DNA of 64,000 bases from an uncultured Christensenellaceae bacterium (GTDB lineage Bacteria; Bacillota; Clostridia; Christensenellales; UMGS416), in contig CALWDW010000054.1 in the NCBI GenBank assembly GCA_944376795.1, forward strand, positions 1 through 64,000, read 5' to 3'. Shown here in pieces: positions 9,262-17,840 of this stretch. Position 1 is the stretch's first letter; each line of letters opens with the position of its first letter. Both the position numbers and the translations under genes were made by a program. The notes under the pieces were generated by a model. That model saw only the letters and a list, made by a program, of their open reading frames with translations, had not been told where the DNA came from and made no database searches.

Positions 9262-9542
9262 ACTGCGGTCCGCAGGCTTTTATTCTTTGAATAGGCGTGT
9301 GAAAAATTGATACGCCTGTCGTTGAGAAAAGACTTGCCTAACCGCCGCGGAAGAGGTACAATACCCCAAACCCAGAGCTACGAAAAAACGCTTCCGGGCC
9401 GGGGCTGGCAGACACCCGCCGCCCCTGGTCAGGAAGCGTTTTTGACCCCATGTTTGGGGGAGAGGGCCCTTTTGCAAAAGGGCCCTCTCCCCCAAGGGGA
9501 CGCGTACATATAGAACGCGGGGACCGTGATTAGCCAGCGACC
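9262..9542. other. Intergenic region with two hairpins between convergent genes
   Basis: No gene is visible here. It contains an imperfect hairpin with arms AAACGCTTCC/GGAAGCGTTT (about 9387-9443), followed by Ts on the plus strand, which can end the esterase transcript. It also holds the long palindrome at 9454-9495 listed separately. Confidence 0.5.
9454..9495. repeat. Long perfect palindrome, copy A of a dispersed family
   Basis: Two 21-base arms starting TTGGGGGAGAGGGCCC meet at TTTTGCAAAA. It is perfectly self-complementary. Related copies lie at 21529-21576, 48531-48568, 48853-48894 and 55774-55810, always between genes. Confidence 0.85.
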
Positions 9543-10421
9543 CTAATGAATGCCCATACGAGCCATATAGTCGGCGGTGGAAAGGTGGGCGGGGCGGTTG
9601 AACCGGCCCAGGCCCAGCAGGGACTCCCGGTCAGGGGTAATCCAATTGAGGGTTTCGGTACATGTCAGCGTCACGGTAAATCCCATCTCCTGGAGCCACC
9701 CGTCGCAGGGCTCGCTGAAAAAGCCGTAGGGATAGGCAAAGATCCGGGGCGTGATGCCGCAGTGCTGGGCCAGCGTCTCTTGCAGCCCGCCGATATCGCC
9801 AAAGAAAGCCTCCCGGTATGTTTCCAGGCTTTCGCCAGGCTTGCGGCGGACGCCCTGACGAGGGCTCTCCCGGTGCATATTATAGCTATGGTTGCCAATC
9901 TCCACGCAGCCGCTGGCCGCCAGGGCCCGGATCTGTTCCCAGGTCAGATAGGCGTAGTTGGGATTGGGATCGTTCAGCTGGACGGCACGCTGGCTGTAGG
10001 CCCCCACCACCGAGACCACCGCCTTCATCCCCCGCTCCTGGAGGATGGGCGCCACGTAGGTCAGGTTATTGAGGTAGCCGTCGTCTAAAGTGACCATCAC
10101 CGGCTTTTCGGGCAGGGGCTTTCCTCCCTCCACATAGTCCATGAGTTCCTGGGAGCCGATGGTGGTATAGCCCCGCTCCCGCAGGTAGTCCATGTCGGCG
10201 GCAAAGGTGTCGGGGGAGACCACATACTTCCCCTGGCGGCGGCTGTCCTTGAGAATGCTGTGGTACATGAGAATGGGCAGCGCCACTCCTTCCGGATCGC
10301 TGCCGGCCCTTGTGGACATTCCCGTGGTCCCCAGCTTTCCCCAGCCCGCTGCCAGTACCATGGTGCCCACCAAAATCAAAAGCAGCGCTATCCAGCCCCG
10401 TCCCGTCCGCAGTCCTTTCAT
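9543..10421 (-). CDS. Membrane-anchored polysaccharide deacetylase (NodB domain)
   Basis: A 292-aa extracellular-facing carbohydrate esterase family 4 protein. Residues about 10-28 form an N-terminal signal anchor (WIALLLILVGTMVLAAGW), followed by the NodB domain with VALPILMYHSI, the metal/base motif TLDDGY near residue 115, and a later EIGNHSYNMH motif supplying the HxxxH-type metal ligands. It is expected to deacetylate peptidoglycan or a surface polysaccharide outside the membrane. It lies 57 bases downstream of exonuclease III, with a strong terminator between them, so it is probably transcribed on its own. The family call is firm; the substrate is unknown. Confidence 0.9.
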   Translation of the reverse strand: MKGLRTGRGWIALLLILVGTMVLAAGWGKLGTTGMSTRAGSDPEGVALPILMYHSILKDSRRQGKYVVSPDTFAADMDYLRERGYTTIGSQELMDYVEGGKPLPEKPVMVTLDDGYLNNLTYVAPILQERGMKAVVSVVGAYSQRAVQLNDPNPNYAYLTWEQIRALAASGCVEIGNHSYNMHRESPRQGVRRKPGESLETYREAFFGDIGGLQETLAQHCGITPRIFAYPYGFFSEPCDGWLQEMGFTVTLTCTETLNWITPDRESLLGLGRFNRPAHLSTADYMARMGIH

Positions 10422-10423
10422 GG

Positions 10424-10470
10424 CAAAAAAACACCCCGCATCGCTTTCTCATGAAAGCCTATGCGGGGTG
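10424..10470 (-). terminator. Intrinsic terminator after the exonuclease III gene
   Basis: On the minus strand CACCCCGCAT pairs with ATGCGGGGTG (10 bp), followed by TTTTTTT, directly downstream of the exonuclease III stop. Confidence 0.85.
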
Positions 10471-10477
10471 GGAAAAA

Positions 10478-11233
10478 TCATGCCTCCAGCAGCAGGCTCA
10501 CCGGGCAGTGATCGCTTCCCATCACCTCAGGATGGATGGCGCTGTCTTGCACCTGGGGCATCAGCCGCTGGGATACCAGGAAGTAGTCGATCCGCCACCC
10601 GGCGTTATTGGCCCGAGCGTTGCGCATGTAGGACCACCAGCTGTAGGCCCCGGTCCGGTCGGGGTAGAAGGCTCGGAAGCTGTCCACAAACCCTGCCTCC
10701 AGCAGCTGGGTCATCTTGGCCCGCTCCTGGTCGGTAAAGCCGGCGTTGCCCCGGTTGGATTTGGGGTGCTTCAGGTCGATCTCCTGGTGGGCCACGTTCA
10801 GATCCCCGCAAACCACCACCGGCTTGACGCTGTCCAGCCCCAGCAGGTAGGCCCGGAAGGCATCCTCCCACTCCATGCGGTAGTCCAGCCGGGTCAATTC
10901 CCGCTGGGCGTTGGGGGTGTAGACGTTGACCAGGTAGAACCCGTTAAACTCCACGGTAATCACCCGGCCCTCCCGGTCATGCTCCTCCAGGCCCAGGCCG
11001 TAGGAGACGCTCTGAGGCTCCACCCGGGTAAATACCGCAGTCCCAGAATACCCCTTTTTCTCCGCCCCATTCCAGTAGGCATGATAGCCCTCCCAGCCGA
11101 TGTCGGCCTGGCCGGGCTGCATCTTCGTCTCCTGAAAGCAGTATACATCCGCCCCTGCCTGGGCTACATAGTCCGAAAGCCCCTTGCCCAGGCAGGCCCG
11201 GATCCCGTTGACATTCCATGATACCAGCTTCAT
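10478..11233 (-). CDS. xth: Exodeoxyribonuclease III (AP endonuclease)
   Basis: A 251-aa enzyme of the ExoIII/ExoA family that cuts at abasic sites and removes 3' blocking groups during base-excision repair. Motifs are all present and of normal length: MKLVSWNVNGIRACLGKG at the start, CFQETKMQ with the metal-binding Glu, DLNVAHQEIDLKHPKSN for phosphate and base contacts, and the terminal GSDHCPVSLLL with the catalytic Asp-His. The protein is cytoplasmic. The start at 11233 follows AAGGAGG. The gene stands alone, ended by the terminator at 10424-10470. Confidence 0.96.
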   Translation of the reverse strand: MKLVSWNVNGIRACLGKGLSDYVAQAGADVYCFQETKMQPGQADIGWEGYHAYWNGAEKKGYSGTAVFTRVEPQSVSYGLGLEEHDREGRVITVEFNGFYLVNVYTPNAQRELTRLDYRMEWEDAFRAYLLGLDSVKPVVVCGDLNVAHQEIDLKHPKSNRGNAGFTDQERAKMTQLLEAGFVDSFRAFYPDRTGAYSWWSYMRNARANNAGWRIDYFLVSQRLMPQVQDSAIHPEVMGSDHCPVSLLLEA

Positions 11234-11323
11234 CGCGCGTCCTCCTTTCCCATGATGATACCAGGTTCCGCTCCCAAAAGCCAGAGGGAAGCCTTCCCAT
11301 CATGGTTCCAGGCGCTGCGCAGG

Positions 11324-13768
11324 CTAGGCAAACTCCAGGGTGTAGGTCTCGCCCGGTACGGTGGGGAAGGCCGCTTCGCCGTCCTGGGCGGGATACGCCT
11401 GGCCACCGCCCACCACGCGCAGGAGCCCCTGGGCCCGGACACGGCAGGGCATGCCCTCCAGGGACTGGATGCTGGCCGTGGTTGGAAGGCCCCGCTTCCA
11501 GGCGGCCGAGACCACAAAACCTCCCCGGGCCCGCATGCCGGTGAAGGAGCCCTCCGCCATGTCCACGGTGATGGCGGGAATCAGCTCAATAAAGCCCTGG
11601 TGGCTCTGGAGGAGCATCTCGGCCACGCCGGCCCCCCAGCCAAAGGAGACGTCAATCTGCCGGTGGGAACCTTCTAGGAGGCTAGCGCCCAGGCGCCCGC
11701 CGATGCTCTTGAGGATGTGCCCGCATTCCAGCGGCATCTTGAACCGGGCGAACAGGGCGATTTCCCAGGCCGCCGGCCAGCCGCCCCGGCCGCTGCCGTG
11801 GAGCCGCCGCCGCTCCAGGGAGCGCCGGGCCGCCGCCATGAGCGCCGGCGAAGCGGTTTCGGTGATGATGGAGCCGGGATAAACCGGGTACATGTGGGAA
11901 ATATGCCCCATGCCCGGGCAGCACTCCTCATAGTCCTCGGCCCACTCCAGGAGCTGGCCGTAGCGGCCCACCTGGTAGGGCGGGAAGCGATCCATAGCCT
12001 CCTGGGCCTGCCGGGGCAGGGGATCGTCCTCCAGGCCGAGGATCTCGGCCGCCTGGATGACGTTGCCGAAGAGCTCCCGCAGGATGCTCATATCCATGGT
12101 GGAGCCTTTGGTGACCGCAGAGATGTGGGGATCGTTGGGAGAGCAGCGGCTGCCCTGGGCGATCTCCGCCAACAGCTGGGTGACCGTCTCCGGCCCGCCG
12201 GTGATAAACTTGTTCTCGGGAGAGATGGAGGGGGCGGTGACAAGGGAGCCGTCCTGGTCCTCCACAAGGAAGTCCAGCATAAAGGCGGCGGCGCCCCGAA
12301 GAACCGGGTACATGCTCCGGAGGAATTCCTTGTCCTGGGTATACGCGTAATGCGTCCAGATGTGCTGGCAGATCCACGCCCCGCCAAAGGGCCACCAGCT
12401 CCAGGCGGCGTCTTCACAGCTGGGTTCGGTGGCGCGCCACAGATCGGCATTGTGATGGGCCACCCAGCCGTGCATGTGGTAATAACCCCGAGCGGTTTCT
12501 TCCCCCGCCTGGGCCAGCTCCCGCACCAGATCCATCAGCGGCAGGTGGCACTCGGACAGGGCCAGGCTCTCGCAGGGCCAATAGTTCATCTGGACATTGA
12601 TGTTGTTGGTGTAGTTGCTGGACCAGGGGGGAACCGGGGTATCGTTCCAGATCCCCTGGAGGTTGGCCGCCTGGGTGCCCGGACGGGAGGAGGCGATGGT
12701 CAGGTACCGGGCGTACTGCAGGGCCAGGGCCGACAGGGTGGGGTCATCCACCCCCTGGGTGCAGATGGAAAGCCGCTGGGAGGTGGGCATGTGCCCGGTG
12801 ACCGACCGTCCCAAATCCAGATCCATCCGGCCGTAGAGGGCCTGGTAATCGGTGACATGGGTTCCCTCCAGCACGCCGTAGTCCCGGGGCAGGGCGTCCA
12901 AGGTCTGGGTCAAGCGGGCCAGAATCTTTTCCGGATCCCGATCCCGGGGGATCCGGAAGCCGGTATAATTGGTTCCCGCCGCCAGGGCGATGATGGCATA
13001 GCTGGCGTCCGTGACATAAACCCGGGCGCCGTCTGCGGCCACCGTCCCGTCGCAGGCGATGACCTGGGCGCGGCAGGCGAAGCGCAAGGCGTTGCTTTCC
13101 GCGGGATCTTTATAGAGGAACCGGGGGGTTACCTGGGTATACTGGGGCTCGGCGTGGTCGGGGGCGATGCCGGTCAGCCAGGCCGCATTGCCCTGGGCGT
13201 CGTACACATAGTGAAGCTGGCTGGACAGGCCCATGGCGAAGTGCAGCGGCCCACCCTGGGCGGTGAGGCGCAGGATCATGGCGTCATGGGGCTTGCTGAC
13301 GAAGACCTCCCGCCGGTAGTCTACGCCGTTGCGGCGATAGGCGATGGTCTCCACCGCCCGGGTCAGATCCAGCGTCCGGGTATAGTCCTCATAGGGGTCT
13401 TCGTCGGTGAGAAGCACCCGCTTGAGGGGCATATTCCTCCGGTTGTTCTTTTGCCCCACGGTGATATGCAAGGTGGCCAAGGGCATGTACGCCTCAAACC
13501 ACCGGCCCTCCATCTCGTCGTTAATCAGGTTGTTGGCGGCCTTCACGTCTCCGGCCAGTACCAGGCGCTGGGCCTCCCGGAAACGGTCGTAGTGCTGGGG
13601 ATTGAGATAAAAGCCCTCGCTTCCCGACCAAAGGGTATCGTCGTTAATATAGATCTCCTCCTGGGGAACGTCGCCCATCACCGAGGCGCCCAGGCGGCCG
13701 TTCCCCAGCAGGTGCGCGTCGGTGAAACGTTTCGCCGGAGAGGTCTCCCAAAGCCTGTAGTTCTGCAT
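11324..13768 (-). CDS. Glycoside hydrolase family 95, alpha-L-fucosidase/galactosidase type
   Basis: An 814-aa GH95 enzyme that releases alpha-1,2-linked L-fucose (or L-galactose) by an inverting mechanism. It starts with RLWETSPAKRFTDAHLLGNGRLGASVMG and INDDTLWSG, diagnostic for GH95, continues through NLQGIWN and NYWPCESLALSEC in the alpha/alpha-barrel, and ends with a C-terminal beta domain. The start is ATG at 13768, preceded by AGGAGGAAATAG; a longer open frame to 13981 has no support. There is no signal peptide, so it acts on imported oligosaccharides such as pectic or host-glycan fragments. It is transcribed alone and divergently from the membrane-protein pair. Confidence 0.92.
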   Translation of the reverse strand: MQNYRLWETSPAKRFTDAHLLGNGRLGASVMGDVPQEEIYINDDTLWSGSEGFYLNPQHYDRFREAQRLVLAGDVKAANNLINDEMEGRWFEAYMPLATLHITVGQKNNRRNMPLKRVLLTDEDPYEDYTRTLDLTRAVETIAYRRNGVDYRREVFVSKPHDAMILRLTAQGGPLHFAMGLSSQLHYVYDAQGNAAWLTGIAPDHAEPQYTQVTPRFLYKDPAESNALRFACRAQVIACDGTVAADGARVYVTDASYAIIALAAGTNYTGFRIPRDRDPEKILARLTQTLDALPRDYGVLEGTHVTDYQALYGRMDLDLGRSVTGHMPTSQRLSICTQGVDDPTLSALALQYARYLTIASSRPGTQAANLQGIWNDTPVPPWSSNYTNNINVQMNYWPCESLALSECHLPLMDLVRELAQAGEETARGYYHMHGWVAHHNADLWRATEPSCEDAAWSWWPFGGAWICQHIWTHYAYTQDKEFLRSMYPVLRGAAAFMLDFLVEDQDGSLVTAPSISPENKFITGGPETVTQLLAEIAQGSRCSPNDPHISAVTKGSTMDMSILRELFGNVIQAAEILGLEDDPLPRQAQEAMDRFPPYQVGRYGQLLEWAEDYEECCPGMGHISHMYPVYPGSIITETASPALMAAARRSLERRRLHGSGRGGWPAAWEIALFARFKMPLECGHILKSIGGRLGASLLEGSHRQIDVSFGWGAGVAEMLLQSHQGFIELIPAITVDMAEGSFTGMRARGGFVVSAAWKRGLPTTASIQSLEGMPCRVRAQGLLRVVGGGQAYPAQDGEAAFPTVPGETYTLEFA

Positions 13769-13910
13769 CCTATTTCCTCCTTGTGGATTTGCAAGAAGCA
13801 TACCACAGCCTGCACAAAATGGGCCATGGGAGATTTTGACTCCCCCACAGGCCTCTAATGACAATAGAGACCGCAATTCCGACATTTGGGCGGAAATACC
13901 TTGCCAAAAG

Positions 13911-13940
13911 GCGCCGGCACGGGCTATACTATCCTTACCA
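13911..13940 (+). promoter_or_regulatory. Promoter of the membrane-protein pair
   Basis: TTGCCA and TATACT are separated by 18 bases, about 60 bases upstream of the ATG at 14003. Confidence 0.6.
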
Positions 13941-14002
13941 AGACAGAAAGCATACCCTATGATTGGAAGACGGAGTACCACCCCACAGAAAGGAGGCCTC
14001 CC

Positions 14003-14620
14003 ATGCGTAACAAAAAGAATCCCGACGAAGTCTTTACCGACAAGACCCTTCCCGCCCGCAACTCCATGTATCTGGACGCTGCCATGCGGAACGCCGGCCA
14101 GATAGGCAGGCTAGGGGTAAACACTTCTTCCCCATCGGCTCCCGCCGTCCCACTGCCCTCCTCCCGGGTGGGGCTGATCCTGCTGATCATCATCCACGTG
14201 GTCTGCGTATTCTGGGTGAATAGCTGGATCCAACGTGGCAATGCCCTGCCCCTGGAGACCATACAGGCTACCGTCACCAGCGTGACCGAGAACCTGGTCT
14301 TTGTGGAGGCCCCACAGGACGACCGCGGCGCCGTGTTGACGGGGAATGTATACCGCTCCCGGGTTCTTGGCAGCGTCCAGGAGGGCGACGTCCTCTCCCT
14401 GTACATCCACCCGGAAGAATACCGTTCGGAGACGCCTGATCCCGAAACGAACCAGATACGTGTGGAATTCATCCCCCCCTTGGATGTCCGGTCGCCGCTG
14501 CTGGAGAAGTGGGCCATGGGCATTCTCTGCGGCCTCGTGGTGCTGCTGGATACCATCCTGGTGATCTGCTGGATCCGGCGCCGGCGCGCGGCGGCTGCTC
14601 CGGCGGGGACCGCGCCCTGA
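14003..14620 (+). CDS. Two-helix membrane protein of unknown function, paralogue 1
   Basis: A 205-aa protein; no family is recognised. The N-terminus is soluble with the motif YLDAAMRNAG. One helix follows around residues 53-72 (VGLILLIIIHVVCVFWV), then a roughly 100-residue extracytoplasmic domain of beta character, then a second helix near 172-192 and an Arg-rich tail. The architecture resembles small OB-fold or DUF-type envelope proteins. The start at 14003 follows AAAGGAGG. The next gene encodes a shorter protein with the same plan and a matching YLDAALHNAG motif, so the two arose by duplication and may form a hetero-oligomer. Its role is unknown. Confidence 0.75.
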   Translation: MRNKKNPDEVFTDKTLPARNSMYLDAAMRNAGQIGRLGVNTSSPSAPAVPLPSSRVGLILLIIIHVVCVFWVNSWIQRGNALPLETIQATVTSVTENLVFVEAPQDDRGAVLTGNVYRSRVLGSVQEGDVLSLYIHPEEYRSETPDPETNQIRVEFIPPLDVRSPLLEKWAMGILCGLVVLLDTILVICWIRRRRAAAAPAGTAP

Positions 14621-14637
14621 CGAAGGGAGGTCTCCCC

Positions 14638-15168
14638 ATGCGCCATACCATCGACCAGGATGCTCTGTCCGCCGTGCAGAGCGCCCAATACCTGGACGCT
14701 GCGCTGCACAATGCGGGCACAGGGATCCGGCACCGGGAACCGCCCCGGGCCATGGTGCATCCCCGCGCGCCCGTGGGCCTCTGCCTTCTGCTGACGCTGG
14801 GCCTGATCTGCGTGGTGTGGGGGATCGACTGGCTGGGCCGGGCAACGCCCCCTTGGGCGAAAATGGTTTCCGCCACCGTGCTCAGTATCCGGGACGAAAC
14901 CTGTACCGTCATTGCCCCCTATGACGGCGTCCAGTACTCTGGAAAGCTGCCCGCATCCGACCTGGCGCAGCCTTCCCCCGGCGATACGCTGGAGCTTCGC
15001 GTGGATCCTCTGTCCCTCCGCCTGGGATGGGCCCGCTTCTTCCCCGTGTCGCACGCTCCCGCCTTCTATGGCGAAGGCGCCGCCTTAGCCGCAGCCTGGC
15101 TGCTGCTGACGGCTGCCGGCCTGCGGATGGTTCTCTGCCGCAGGCGGCGGAAGGCTCCCGTTCCCTAG
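14638..15168 (+). CDS. Two-helix membrane protein of unknown function, paralogue 2
   Basis: A 176-aa protein related in layout to its upstream neighbour: N-terminal YLDAALHNAG, a helix around residues 45-65 (VGLCLLLTLGLICVVWGIDW), an external domain containing SATVLSIRDETCTV, a second helix near 145-165 and a basic tail. ATG 14638 follows GAAGGGAGG, 17 bases after the previous stop, so the two form an operon. The hairpin at 15211-15241 ends it. No function can be assigned from sequence. Confidence 0.72.
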   Translation: MRHTIDQDALSAVQSAQYLDAALHNAGTGIRHREPPRAMVHPRAPVGLCLLLTLGLICVVWGIDWLGRATPPWAKMVSATVLSIRDETCTVIAPYDGVQYSGKLPASDLAQPSPGDTLELRVDPLSLRLGWARFFPVSHAPAFYGEGAALAAAWLLLTAAGLRMVLCRRRRKAPVP

Positions 15169-15210
15169 ATTTCCTCCTACCGCCGCAAGGCGGCTCCTTC
15201 CCCCTCTCCG

Positions 15211-15241
15211 CCAGGCCCGGCTTCTCCTAAGCCGGGCCTGG
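15211..15241 (+). terminator. GC-rich hairpin after the membrane-protein pair
   Basis: CCAGGCCCGGCTT pairs with AAGCCGGGCCTGG (13 bp). The T tail is weak (CCTTGTG). Confidence 0.6.
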
Positions 15242-15331
15242 CCTTGTGAACACTGTCGGGAATGCTTTCCGGCCAGACGTCTTCTCCTGGCACTGTTTCG
15301 CGATTTTTTCCTCATAACCCGGCGTAACCCC

Positions 15332-15362
15332 TTGCTCATGACGCTGCGTCATGGGTTACACT
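15332..15362 (+). promoter_or_regulatory. MerR-type promoter/operator with 19-base spacer
   Basis: TTGCTC and TACACT are 19 bases apart and the spacer carries a perfect dyad ATGACGC-T-GCGTCAT, flanked further out by GTAACCC/GGGTTAC. Long spacers with a central dyad are the hallmark of promoters twisted by MerR-family activators. The downstream gene is a MerR protein, so autoregulation is likely. Confidence 0.75.
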
Positions 15363-15384
15363 GGAAGCCAAGGAGGTGAAAGCT

Positions 15385-16122
15385 ATGTGCCAATACACCA
15401 CCGGGGAGATTGCCAAGCTCTGTGGCGTCTCGGTACGCACCGTGCAATACTATGACGCCCGGGGCATCCTGCTGCCCAGCGGCTTCAGCGAAGGCGGCCG
15501 CCGCCTTTACAGCGAGGAGGACGTCAAAAAGCTGCGGATCATCTGCTTCCTACGGGAGGCAGGTCTCCCCATCCGCAGCATCGACGAGCTGCTGGCCGAA
15601 GCGGATCCAGGCAGCGTGATCTCCCTCCTGCTGGAGGAACAGGCGCAGGTCCTGCGCCGGGAAATGGCGCAAAGCCAGGACAAACTGAACCGTCTGACCG
15701 AGATACGCCGCGCCCTGCGGGATATCCGGCCCTTTTCGGTGGAATCCTTGGGCGACATAGCCTATATCATGGAGAATAAGGAAAAACTATCCCGCCTGCG
15801 GCGATTCATGATCGTAGTGGGCATTGGAATGGACCTGATTGAGATCGCCACCGCCATCCTCTGGTGGAAGACCGGTCTCTGGCAGCCCTTTGCCCTGGGC
15901 ATGGCGGTGGTCATCGCCCTGGGGATTTGGATGTCCCGCCGGTATTATCTGGGAGTGGCTTACATCTGCCCCCAGTGCCACGAAGTCTTCAAGCCGCGGT
16001 TTAGGACCATATTCTGGGCGCCCCACACCCCGACCACCCGGAAGCTGACCTGCCCCCGGTGCGGTCACCGGGGCCACTGCGTGGAGACATACGACGCCTC
16101 ATCTAACCGGGAGACGATCTGA
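15385..16122 (+). CDS. MerR-family regulator with membrane helices and C-terminal zinc ribbon
   Basis: A 245-aa protein. Residues 1-70 are the MerR winged-helix DNA-binding domain (YTTGEIAKLCGVSVRTVQYYDARGILLPSG, then RRLYSEEDVKKLRIICFLREAGL). A long dimerisation helix follows to about residue 115. Residues about 137-190 are hydrophobic and look like two membrane helices, and residues 193-240 hold two CxxC pairs (CPQCHEVFK and CPRCGH) typical of a zinc ribbon. A membrane-tethered MerR is unusual and would sense an envelope or membrane signal. The start is ATG 15385, with AAGGAGGTG upstream. It probably controls its own promoter, and the MATE pumps downstream are a plausible but unproven target. 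Confidence 0.85.
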   Translation: MCQYTTGEIAKLCGVSVRTVQYYDARGILLPSGFSEGGRRLYSEEDVKKLRIICFLREAGLPIRSIDELLAEADPGSVISLLLEEQAQVLRREMAQSQDKLNRLTEIRRALRDIRPFSVESLGDIAYIMENKEKLSRLRRFMIVVGIGMDLIEIATAILWWKTGLWQPFALGMAVVIALGIWMSRRYYLGVAYICPQCHEVFKPRFRTIFWAPHTPTTRKLTCPRCGHRGHCVETYDASSNRETI

Positions 16123-16457
16123 CAGGGGTGAGTGCCGCCGGGTGACCCTGGATTGCTATGCAGAAGGCCCGCCGTTTCCGGCGGGCCTAGCTGCAAAAAA
16201 CGCCAACGCACAGGCAAAGAACCCAGTGGCAACCCCGCCTTCAAGAGCGAGGAAGAAAAAACTAGTCTCCCTGGGGTGTAAGTCTCGAGAATAATTCCCG
16301 ACCGGAAAGCGTGGGGGAGGGATTGAGCACGGTCGACAACCGTTCTACAAATCCATTTGCATAGAGATAAGCTTAGTTTCTCCACAAGCAAAGGGACCGT
16401 CGCTTCCGGCGGTCCCTTTGCTTCTTTGCAGCGCAGCAAAACGTTGCTATAATTCAC
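16123..16457. other. Gene-free region, possible structured RNA between two hairpins
   Basis: There is no convincing reading frame between the convergent MerR and MATE genes. A GC-rich hairpin (16165-16188) and a 14-bp hairpin (16386-16423, AAGCAAAGGGACCG arm) flank about 200 bases with scattered complementary segments, for example GGAAGAAAAAACTA near 16250 against TAGTTTCTCC near 16375, which could close a long stem. The size and bubble-like layout would suit a small RNA of the 6S kind or a riboswitch-like element, but I could not match a known consensus on either strand. Confidence 0.3.
16386..16427 (+). terminator. Strong 14-bp hairpin between convergent units
   Basis: AAGCAAAGGGACCG pairs perfectly with CGGTCCCTTTGCTT around a 10-base loop, followed by CTTTGC on the plus strand. 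It could end a plus-strand RNA or the MATE transcript coming from the right. Confidence 0.6.
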
Positions 16458-17837
16458 CTAGGCTCCGGATACCTCCCGGCCGGTGAGGGTGTTCATCCAC
16501 TTCTTGGTACGGATCCGGGCAATGGAGACCAGCGTCTTTACCGCGTCTCCCACCAGGATCATCAAGTACACCCAGTGCCCCTCCCAGTGGAAGACCAAAG
16601 CCGACAAAGCCGCCAGGGGAATGCTTACCACCCATACCGAGCCGGCGTCGATCATGGCGGCCACCCGGGTATCGCCCCCTGCCCGGAGGACCCCCACTAT
16701 GCCAAAGTAGTTAAAGCTGCGCACCCCCAGCAGTAGGCCGAACACCGTCAGGATCTTGGTGGCGGCATCGATCACCGCCGGGCTGACATTGTACAGCCCC
16801 ACCAGGGGCCCCCGCAGGGCCACCAGCAGCAGTCCCGCCAGCACCGATAGCGCCGGGCCCGCCACCAGGAACCGCACCGCGTTGCGCCAAGCGGTCTCTC
16901 GGTCGCCCACGCCCAGGGGCTTGCCCACCAGCACGTTGCAGGCCGGGCCCATGCCAAAGAAGAAGGCCATGGCCAGCCCTTCCATATTGCGCATGATATT
17001 ATATCCCGCCACAGCGGTGGTGGAGATCCGGGCAAAGATCAGGCTGTAGACCATGATGCCCAGGGCCCACAGAGATTCGTTGGCCACCACCGGGGAGGCG
17101 ATGCGGATGAACTTCCCCCAAAAGGCCCGGCTTCGGGGGATCATCTCCCGGGGATGGGCCAGGGCAGGATGCTTGATGCGCAGGGTCATCCACACCAGGC
17201 TGACCAGCTGCACCACCTGGCTGATCACCGTGGCTAAGGCGGCTCCCGCCGCGCCCATGGCGGGCATGCCCAGCTTTCCAAAGATGAAGATGTAGTTGAA
17301 CACCACATTCACCAGCATAGACAGAATCGAGGTGTACAGTGGGATTTTCACCGCCTCGGTCACCCGCAGCACGCTGATCAGGGAAGACATTATACCTTGG
17401 ATTGCGTACCCCAGGGCAATGACGCGAAGGTATTCCGCGCCGATGCGGATCACCTCCGGATCAGGGGAAAAGACCCGCATGGACCAGAAGGGCGCCAGCA
17501 CCCCCAGCAGCGTGAAAATCACAGCTGCTCCCAGGTTCAGCAGCACGCTCCCACCCAAAGTCTGGCGGATGGAGCGCAGGTCTCCCGCGCCCCAGTACTG
17601 GGCGATGAGCACCGACGCCCCCGAGGACGTGCCAAAGATAAAGAGGTTCATGAAGAAGGCCCACTGCCCCGCCAGGCCGACGGCGGCCACCGTGCTATCC
17701 CCCAGCTGGCCCACCATGATATTGTCCACCATGGTCAGGCTGGAGCTGAGCATGTTCTGTAGGGCCACCGGCAGCGTCAGCTTCAGGGCCTGCCGGTAGA
17801 AGTCGGCATCCAGCCAAAATTCCTTATTCCATGCCAC
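16458..17837 (-). CDS. MATE-family multidrug efflux transporter, first of a tandem pair
   Basis: A 459-aa, 12-helix cation-coupled exporter. The N-terminal ALKLTLPVALQNMLSSSLTMVDNIMVGQLG segment is the typical MATE first helix, and a second half-repeat starts near residue 230. It lies 3 bases downstream of a second MATE gene of the same type, so the two are co-transcribed and could act as a pair or handle different drugs. Length and hydropathy are normal for the family. The substrate cannot be read from sequence. The nearby membrane-bound MerR regulator is suggestive but lies on the opposite strand. Confidence 0.92.
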   Translation of the reverse strand: MAWNKEFWLDADFYRQALKLTLPVALQNMLSSSLTMVDNIMVGQLGDSTVAAVGLAGQWAFFMNLFIFGTSSGASVLIAQYWGAGDLRSIRQTLGGSVLLNLGAAVIFTLLGVLAPFWSMRVFSPDPEVIRIGAEYLRVIALGYAIQGIMSSLISVLRVTEAVKIPLYTSILSMLVNVVFNYIFIFGKLGMPAMGAAGAALATVISQVVQLVSLVWMTLRIKHPALAHPREMIPRSRAFWGKFIRIASPVVANESLWALGIMVYSLIFARISTTAVAGYNIMRNMEGLAMAFFFGMGPACNVLVGKPLGVGDRETAWRNAVRFLVAGPALSVLAGLLLVALRGPLVGLYNVSPAVIDAATKILTVFGLLLGVRSFNYFGIVGVLRAGGDTRVAAMIDAGSVWVVSIPLAALSALVFHWEGHWVYLMILVGDAVKTLVSIARIRTKKWMNTLTGREVSGA

Positions 17838-17840
17838 GGC

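Noticed and set aside
11717-13858. 713-codon plus-strand frame over the GH95 gene
   Set aside because: Antisense shadow without motif; the GH95 assignment on the other strand is secure.
16201-16290. Cyclic-di-GMP or cobalamin riboswitch
   Set aside because: Words such as ACGCACAGGCAAAG and GCCACTGG (reverse strand) look suggestive, but the rest of either consensus and the receptor pairing are missing.
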